DNA from: Cephalothrix simula
Lineage: Eukaryota; Nemertea; Palaeonemertea; Archinemertea; Cephalotrichidae
DNA length: 17,746 nucleotides
Direction: 5' to 3'
NCBI GenBank assembly: GCA_035591015.1
Contig: JAXIUW010238062.1
Span: 1 to 17,746, forward strand
The position numbers and the translations under genes were made by a program. Each line of letters starts with the position of its first letter. Position 1 is the first letter of the stretch. The notes under the pieces were generated by a model, which had not been told where the DNA came from, did not search any database, and saw nothing but the letters and a program-made list of their open reading frames with translations. Shown one piece after another: positions 13,740-17,746 of this stretch.

Positions 13740-15750
13740 TGGCCTCAATAACTTCGGCATTAGATAGTAGCTCGCTAAGTACGGTAACCTCATTGCCTCT
13801 AAATACGGCATTAAAGGGTACGCCAGCCCGCTGATAGCGCCTAATAAAGGCCAGCAATTCAGGGTTGCTTTGGGTCATGTCGCCATGCATGAGGTAGACG
13901 TTATTTTTAGCAAAGGCATCTTGCACCGGTTGCGTATTGAGTACGGTTAGCTCGTTATACTGGCAGGTTAGGCACCAATCAGCACCAACATCAACAAATA
14001 CCGTTGATGACTGTGCCGTTTGCGTTAGCATTTGCTGATCAAAGCTATGCCACTGAGCGGTCTCTGACGCAGTCTGGTTAAAGTCATTCGGCAGTAATGC
14101 CATCAGAATAAGTGCTATATAAAGCGGTGCGCATTGCACAAACCAGTGCTTATAGTAAGCAATGGCCAATATTAAATGCGCCGTAACCAAGCTAACCACC
14201 ATAACCACCAGCCCGGCTTGATGGCTGAGTATCCAAGCAAACCACAATGCCGTTACGTAGAGCATGGCCGCTCCTACATATGACACATAGCGGCTAAACG
14301 GCTTTATCTTCAACAATAACCGCCCACTATTCGGCACAAGGCTTAGTGCTAAGTAGGGCAAGGCCAGCCCTAAACCAATTGCACCAAAAACAGCCATAAT
14401 GCCCGCCAAGGGTAATCCCAAAGCAAAGGCCACCGCAGCCCCTAAAAAAGGTGCGGTACATGGACTAGCCAATACGGCAATAAAGAAACCATAGAATAGA
14501 TGGTAAACGGGGCGATCAGTACGCAGGCGACTGAGCTTTAAGTTTAGAGCATTGGTTATGCTTGAAGACGCCTTAAAGGTAAATAATCCTAGCTGCAGAT
14601 GAGCCAGAAAAATAAGACTGAGCATCATAAAGCTGATAAATAAGGGCTGCTGAAAATGAAAACCCCAGCCAACCTTATGCCCAAAACTTTGCAACAGATA
14701 AACCAGCCCCGCCGCACTGATAGAAGCCGCTATAATTCCCAGAGCCACAAAGCGCAACTGCCACGAATGATTAACAGACTGATGACTATGATTTATTTGG
14801 TTGATTTTGAGGGCTAAGACGGGCAAAACACAGGGCATTAAATTAAGGATAAATCCACCAATAAAGGCCAAGCCCAGCATTCCCAGCAAGACTGACCAGC
14901 TTAACCCCGTTGCACTAAATGATTGCCCATCCGAGGCCAGCTTAAAATTTTGATAGGCCCCGATTAAGTATATATCTTCAATTTGTTCAGTGATAGGTTG
15001 GTTTGAACTGTCAGGCTTTTGCAAGTATTCAGCCAAGGCGGTAAGGTGTCCATCTACGCTAATAATGTGCGGTCGCAAAACTTCAAAGTCAGGGCCAGCA
15101 CTAACGATGACATCCTGAATGTCTCCAGCAGATTGCGGTGCTACAAAAGACAGACTTAATACATTTTGGTCAGCACTGATGCTTAATTTAACAGCATCGC
15201 CGCTGATGCTTTGCGGTAAATTATTAAGCGATTTATCAAGTATAACGTCGTTGCTCTGCGTGCCAAAGCTAACTACCTCATTAAAGTTGTACGGAATGCA
15301 AATATTAGAACAAACGGCATAGTCACCATATAATTCTAGATTCTTGTGCGTGCCTGCTATAGTAAAGGGAATCAGTAGCTCGTTAGTATGAGCTAAGTAC
15401 TGAAAATCTTTTTCAAAAAAGCGTTCTGGAGCAGGCCACGTTAGCTCTATCGGCACTACTTTGTGGGCTGCGTCAGTGGTTTTGGCCTGAATAGTCAACG
15501 GAAAACCAACTGCACCGGGGGTTTTCCAGTAGGTTATCCACCCTTCATCTAGTTCAAAGTGAATCGTTCCGCGAGTATGAGTATTACTGTAAGAGTTTGG
15601 TATAATCTTGAAACTATGGCCAATAGTGTTATTATCGGCAAAGGCACTCACCGAGGCAATGCTAATCAAAATACCAATGATAATGCGAATTATATTCACT
15701 CTATTTATAGTCGTGTTGCGTTCGCTTTCTGCTAAAAAGCTAAAATACAT
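13708..15750 (-). CDS. dsbD: DsbD/ScsB-type thiol:disulfide interchange protein
   Basis: Carries electrons from cytosolic thioredoxin across the inner membrane to periplasmic partners. It has 680 residues in three parts. The periplasmic N-terminal domain (about 40-280) has C147 and C151 in CSNIC. The membrane domain (about 285-560) has about eight helices and the paired cysteines C307 in LMPCVLP and C431 in ASPCTAPF. The C-terminal thioredoxin-like domain has WCLTC (C593, C596) and ends in VLSELLSNAEVIEA. A signal-like stretch is at 19-38. The 18 residues before it are long for a signal, so a GTG at 15699 (codon 18) is a reasonable alternative start. A cis-proline GVPFN follows in the last domain. 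Convergent with murD, overlapping by 32 bp. Confidence 0.92.
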   Translation of the reverse strand: MYFSFLAESERNTTINRVNIIRIIIGILISIASVSAFADNNTIGHSFKIIPNSYSNTHTRGTIHFELDEGWITYWKTPGAVGFPLTIQAKTTDAAHKVVPIELTWPAPERFFEKDFQYLAHTNELLIPFTIAGTHKNLELYGDYAVCSNICIPYNFNEVVSFGTQSNDVILDKSLNNLPQSISGDAVKLSISADQNVLSLSFVAPQSAGDIQDVIVSAGPDFEVLRPHIISVDGHLTALAEYLQKPDSSNQPITEQIEDIYLIGAYQNFKLASDGQSFSATGLSWSVLLGMLGLAFIGGFILNLMPCVLPVLALKINQINHSHQSVNHSWQLRFVALGIIAASISAAGLVYLLQSFGHKVGWGFHFQQPLFISFMMLSLIFLAHLQLGLFTFKASSSITNALNLKLSRLRTDRPVYHLFYGFFIAVLASPCTAPFLGAAVAFALGLPLAGIMAVFGAIGLGLALPYLALSLVPNSGRLLLKIKPFSRYVSYVGAAMLYVTALWFAWILSHQAGLVVMVVSLVTAHLILAIAYYKHWFVQCAPLYIALILMALLPNDFNQTASETAQWHSFDQQMLTQTAQSSTVFVDVGADWCLTCQYNELTVLNTQPVQDAFAKNNVYLMHGDMTQSNPELLAFIRRYQRAGVPFNAVFRGNEVTVLSELLSNAEVIEAISPRQPSPTD

Positions 15751-15810
15751 AATCAGTTTAGTTTGAGGAATAGTGAGTTGTCAAATATGAGTGCCTAGTG
15801 TCAACTGCAA

Positions 15811-15849
15811 TTGCTAACGAAGGCTTGATTAGCAAATAATCTTTGAGGA
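15811..15849 (+). promoter_or_regulatory. Promoter, operator-like dyad and Shine-Dalgarno of the glutamate-synthase-like gene
   Basis: TTGCTA (15811-15816) and AATAAT (15835-15840), 18 bp apart, match sigma70-type -35 and -10 boxes at 4 and 5 of 6 positions. A perfect inverted repeat, TTGCTAA (15811-15817) and TTAGCAA (15829-15835), has half-sites 18 bp centre to centre and covers the -35 and the spacer, as an operator would. GAGGA at 15845-15849 lies 6 nt before the ATG at 15856. The upstream GCAATTGC (15807-15814) is also palindromic. Confidence 0.5.
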
Positions 15850-15855
15850 TACAAT

Positions 15856-17361
15856 ATGTTTAATCCGGGAACATTCTTCTTGTCAATGCTTGAGTTTATT
15901 ACTGCCTTGTTCATAAGCAGTATAGCTCTGGTTTGTTTATATGTAGTGGTTCTATTTGTAATTGATAAACTTCAGAAAACGCACACAATTCGGCATAATT
16001 ACCCGGTTATCGGACGCTTTCGATATATTTTTGAGCACTTAGGAGTCTTTTTTCGTCAATATTTCTTTGCTATGGATCGTGAAGAGCTACCCTTTAACCG
16101 AGCTGAACGATCTTGGGTCTATAGAGCAGCTAAAAACGTTGACAATACAGTAGCTTTTGGCTCAACCAGAGATCTTACTGAAAGAGGTGCCATATACTTT
16201 GTAAACTGCATGTACCCCCTGTTGCCTGAAGATGTTCAAAGAACCGAACTACCGCCGATTGGCGATAAATACGTCTACTCGCCTCAGCGATGTTTCAATA
16301 TATCAGGCATGAGCTATGGCGCAATTTCTAGACCGGCCATCTTAGCCCTATCTAATGGAGCCAGAAAGGCCGGGGTATGGCTAAACACCGGTGAAGGTGG
16401 GGTTAGCCCTTATCATTTAGAGGGCGGTGCTGACTTGGTTTATCAAATCGGAACAGCCAAGTTTGGAGTGCGTGACGAGCACGGCAATCTCTCTGATGAC
16501 CGCCTAAGAAAGATAGCTGCCTATGAAAACGTAAAGATGATTGAAATTAAGCTCTCGCAAGGTGCCAAGCCCGGTAAAGGTGGCATAATGCCCGGCAATA
16601 AAGTAACCAAAGAGATAGCCGAGATTAGAGGCGTTCCCGTAGGTAAAGACGCAATAAGCCCGCCGCGTTTTTCAGAAATTAAAACCGCAGAAGAGGCCTT
16701 AGTCTTCATCAATCGTGTGCGTGATGTTTGTGGCAAGCCCACCGGCATAAAAATGTGCGTAGGACACATTGATGAATTTGCTCAATTCTGCGAATTAATC
16801 ATTAAAAAAGGCAAAGATAAAGCTCCAGATTTTATTGCTGTTGATAGTGGCACTGGTGGTACGGGTGCTGCTCCGCTGAGCCTAATCGATAACGTGGGCA
16901 TGCCCATTAACGAAAGCTTGCCTAAGGTTGTTGATTGCCTGAAAAGTTTTAATTTACTAGACAGAGTTAGAGTTATTGCCGGAGGCAAGCTGATAAACCC
17001 CACTGATGTGGCTTGGGCATTTTGCGCTGGTGCCGACTACGTTACCAGTGCCCGTGGCTTTATGTTTGCTCTAGGCTGTATTCAGGCCTTAAAATGTAAT
17101 CAGAATGACTGCCCAACGGGCATTGCTACCCATAGTAAGACTCTGCAAAAAGGACTAGACCCCACCGACAAAGCCGAACGAGTAGCAAGTTATGCCAGAA
17201 ACCTCATTTTAGAAGTAGAGACCATTGCCCGCTCTTGCGGAGTTTCTAGACCTCCTCAGCTAGAGCGCAAACATGCCCGGATGGTTGTTGATAGTGGCCG
17301 TTCAATTGGCCTAGACGAACTTTATTCAACATACTATGAACACAACGTTAAATCAGCATAG
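15856..17361 (+). CDS. Membrane-anchored FMN-binding glutamate-synthase-family protein
   Basis: A 501-residue protein of the FMN-binding glutamate synthase family (the FMN barrel domain of GltB without the amidotransferase). One transmembrane helix at about 12-37 anchors it. The core begins with PFNRAERSWVYRAAKN and AFGSTRDL. NISGMSYGAISRPAILALSNGARKAG, NTGEGGVSPYHLEGG, KPGKGGIMPG and SGTGGTGAAPLSL match the GltB FMN/2-oxoglutarate barrel. Three cysteines in C408-x5-C414-x4-C419 (CIQALKCNQNDC) match the 3Fe-4S ligands of glutamate synthase. It has no glutaminase domain and no NAD(P)H subunit nearby, so its electron donor and substrate are unknown. A strong ribosome site (GAGGA, 6 nt) supports the start. 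No partner gene lies nearby, and the neighbour is the divergent dsbD. Confidence 0.9.
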   Translation: MFNPGTFFLSMLEFITALFISSIALVCLYVVVLFVIDKLQKTHTIRHNYPVIGRFRYIFEHLGVFFRQYFFAMDREELPFNRAERSWVYRAAKNVDNTVAFGSTRDLTERGAIYFVNCMYPLLPEDVQRTELPPIGDKYVYSPQRCFNISGMSYGAISRPAILALSNGARKAGVWLNTGEGGVSPYHLEGGADLVYQIGTAKFGVRDEHGNLSDDRLRKIAAYENVKMIEIKLSQGAKPGKGGIMPGNKVTKEIAEIRGVPVGKDAISPPRFSEIKTAEEALVFINRVRDVCGKPTGIKMCVGHIDEFAQFCELIIKKGKDKAPDFIAVDSGTGGTGAAPLSLIDNVGMPINESLPKVVDCLKSFNLLDRVRVIAGGKLINPTDVAWAFCAGADYVTSARGFMFALGCIQALKCNQNDCPTGIATHSKTLQKGLDPTDKAERVASYARNLILEVETIARSCGVSRPPQLERKHARMVVDSGRSIGLDELYSTYYEHNVKSA

Positions 17362-17408
17362 ATACTCTTATAGCTTGTAGCTCGGTATATTTTTGAGGCT
17401 CTAATTGA

Positions 17409-17606
17409 GCAAAGCGATGTGTAAAAGTGGTTAGTGTTAGGGGCTCTGCCCCGGCAAGGCAATAGAGAATTGCCTTGCACCCATGCAAGTAAGCAAGGTT
17501 GTGTGCCAAAATGCTTGGTGTTAGGGGTTCCACCCCTAACGACCCCGGCAGGGAGCACAGCTCCCTGCACCCACAGACTTGGCCGAAGGCTCACGCCTTC
17601 GGCCAA
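17409..17606 (+). repeat. Multi-hairpin intergenic repeat, copy D (complete)
   Basis: The best copy of the element, 47 nt past the stop of the glutamate-synthase-like gene. Two units start at 17409 and 17493, 84 bp apart, and share the pattern GCAARG, then CAAARTG-like bases, then GTGTTAGGGG and CCCC. The stems in order are: GGGGC/GCCCC at 17440-17452; GCAAGGCAA/TTGCCTTGC at 17454-17478 with loop TAGAGAA; GTTAGGGGT/ACCCCTAAC at 17520-17540 with loop TCC; GCAGGGAGC/GCTCCCTGC at 17548-17568 with loop ACA; and the 12-bp stem at 17579-17606, listed separately. Compared with copy A, one base pair in the second stem has changed on both arms. The element has no coding capacity worth claiming. Confidence 0.88.
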
Positions 17607-17618
17607 AAGGGTTTTGGC
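17579..17618 (+). terminator. Strong 12-bp hairpin, possible terminator
   Basis: A perfect 12-bp stem (TTGGCCGAAGGC at 17579-17590, GCCTTCGGCCAA at 17595-17606) with a TCAC loop. The run TTTT follows about 8 nt later on the plus strand (17612-17615). The T-run is short and late, so it is only a fair rho-independent terminator. It may be the last module of the repeat, or it may end the glutamate-synthase-like transcript. Confidence 0.45.
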
Positions 17619-17746
17619 ATTATATAACTTAAATTAGCAAAGCATTGCCAATACTTAGACCAAGAATGGGTTTAGTAAATAAAAGAACAGCTTGCGCCTT
17701 ACGATAGTCAACAAACTTTAGCCCCTACTTATAGGATTGTGCTGGG

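Larger units (their letters stand above)
17362..17746. other. Intergenic tail of the window
   Basis: 385 bp after the glutamate-synthase-like gene. Most of it is the repeat at 17409-17606, annotated separately. From 17607 to the end I see no supportable gene. A 32-codon open frame on the minus strand ends near 17636, but it has a stop just before it and no start codon. Confidence 0.5.

Noticed and set aside
17434-17637. Open frames on both strands across the terminal repeat
   Set aside because: They cover inverted-repeat hairpins, their residues are biased by the repeat, and they lack ribosome sites and homology patterns.
17607-17746. Minus-strand open stretch of about 32 codons (ends near 17636) as a possible gene remnant
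   Set aside because: It has a stop just upstream in frame, no start codon, and no recognisable motif.

Overview
The window looks like chromosome from an LPS-bearing, double-membrane bacterium of moderate-to-low GC (about 40-45% by eye). The evidence for an outer membrane is an LptD-type LPS assembly protein, a DsbD-type thiol-disulfide interchange protein, several signal-peptide or lipoprotein envelope genes, and UbiE. The lineage is unresolved. The LPP20/FlgT-like proteins, the SLH lipoprotein and the LptD with a divergent barrel suggest a proteobacterium in the wide sense (Desulfobacterota-, Myxococcota- or SAR324-like) rather than an enteric gammaproteobacterium. There are no tRNA or rRNA genes, CRISPR arrays, transposases or phage genes. 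Ribosome binding sites are strong at only two genes (start 4058 on the minus strand and start 15856 on the plus strand) and weak or absent elsewhere.

Layout. (1) 170-4058, minus strand: three envelope genes. In transcription order these are an exported LPP20-like protein, a TPR/SLH lipoprotein and an exported FlgT-like protein with a beta-rich C-terminal domain. A 13-bp tandem repeat array lies between the first and second. (2) 4347-6968, plus strand: a standalone AICAR formyltransferase, ubiE, and a charged lipoprotein with internal repeats. (3) 6969-7285: a convergent junction filled with degenerate hairpin repeats. (4) 7286-8732: a divergent pair, a one-TM coiled-coil-like protein (minus) and a metallophosphoesterase (plus). 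(5) 8788-12062, minus strand: trxA-truA-lptD, closely packed. (6) 12297-13739, plus strand: a divergent murD, whose 3' end overlaps the convergent dsbD (minus) by 32 bp. (7) 15856-17361, plus strand: a membrane-anchored FMN/3Fe-4S glutamate-synthase-like protein with a recognisable promoter, an operator-like dyad and a Shine-Dalgarno. (8) 17409-17606: a complete copy of a multi-hairpin repeat. A second copy, in the opposite orientation, starts the window (1-150).

Most genes are housekeeping: purine synthesis, quinone methylation, tRNA pseudouridylation, peptidoglycan synthesis, LPS export and redox. The most unusual non-coding feature is the dispersed element. It is built from about 84-bp units, each holding GC-rich hairpins, and paired base changes between copies keep the stems intact. 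Every copy lies just beyond the 3' end of a gene, and the two complete ones share the same orientation relative to that gene. The most interesting coding feature is the three-gene envelope cluster. It combines FlgT-like and LPP20/FlgP-like proteins, the families that build the Vibrio flagellar H-ring, with an SLH/TPR lipoprotein, and no flagellar genes are in view.
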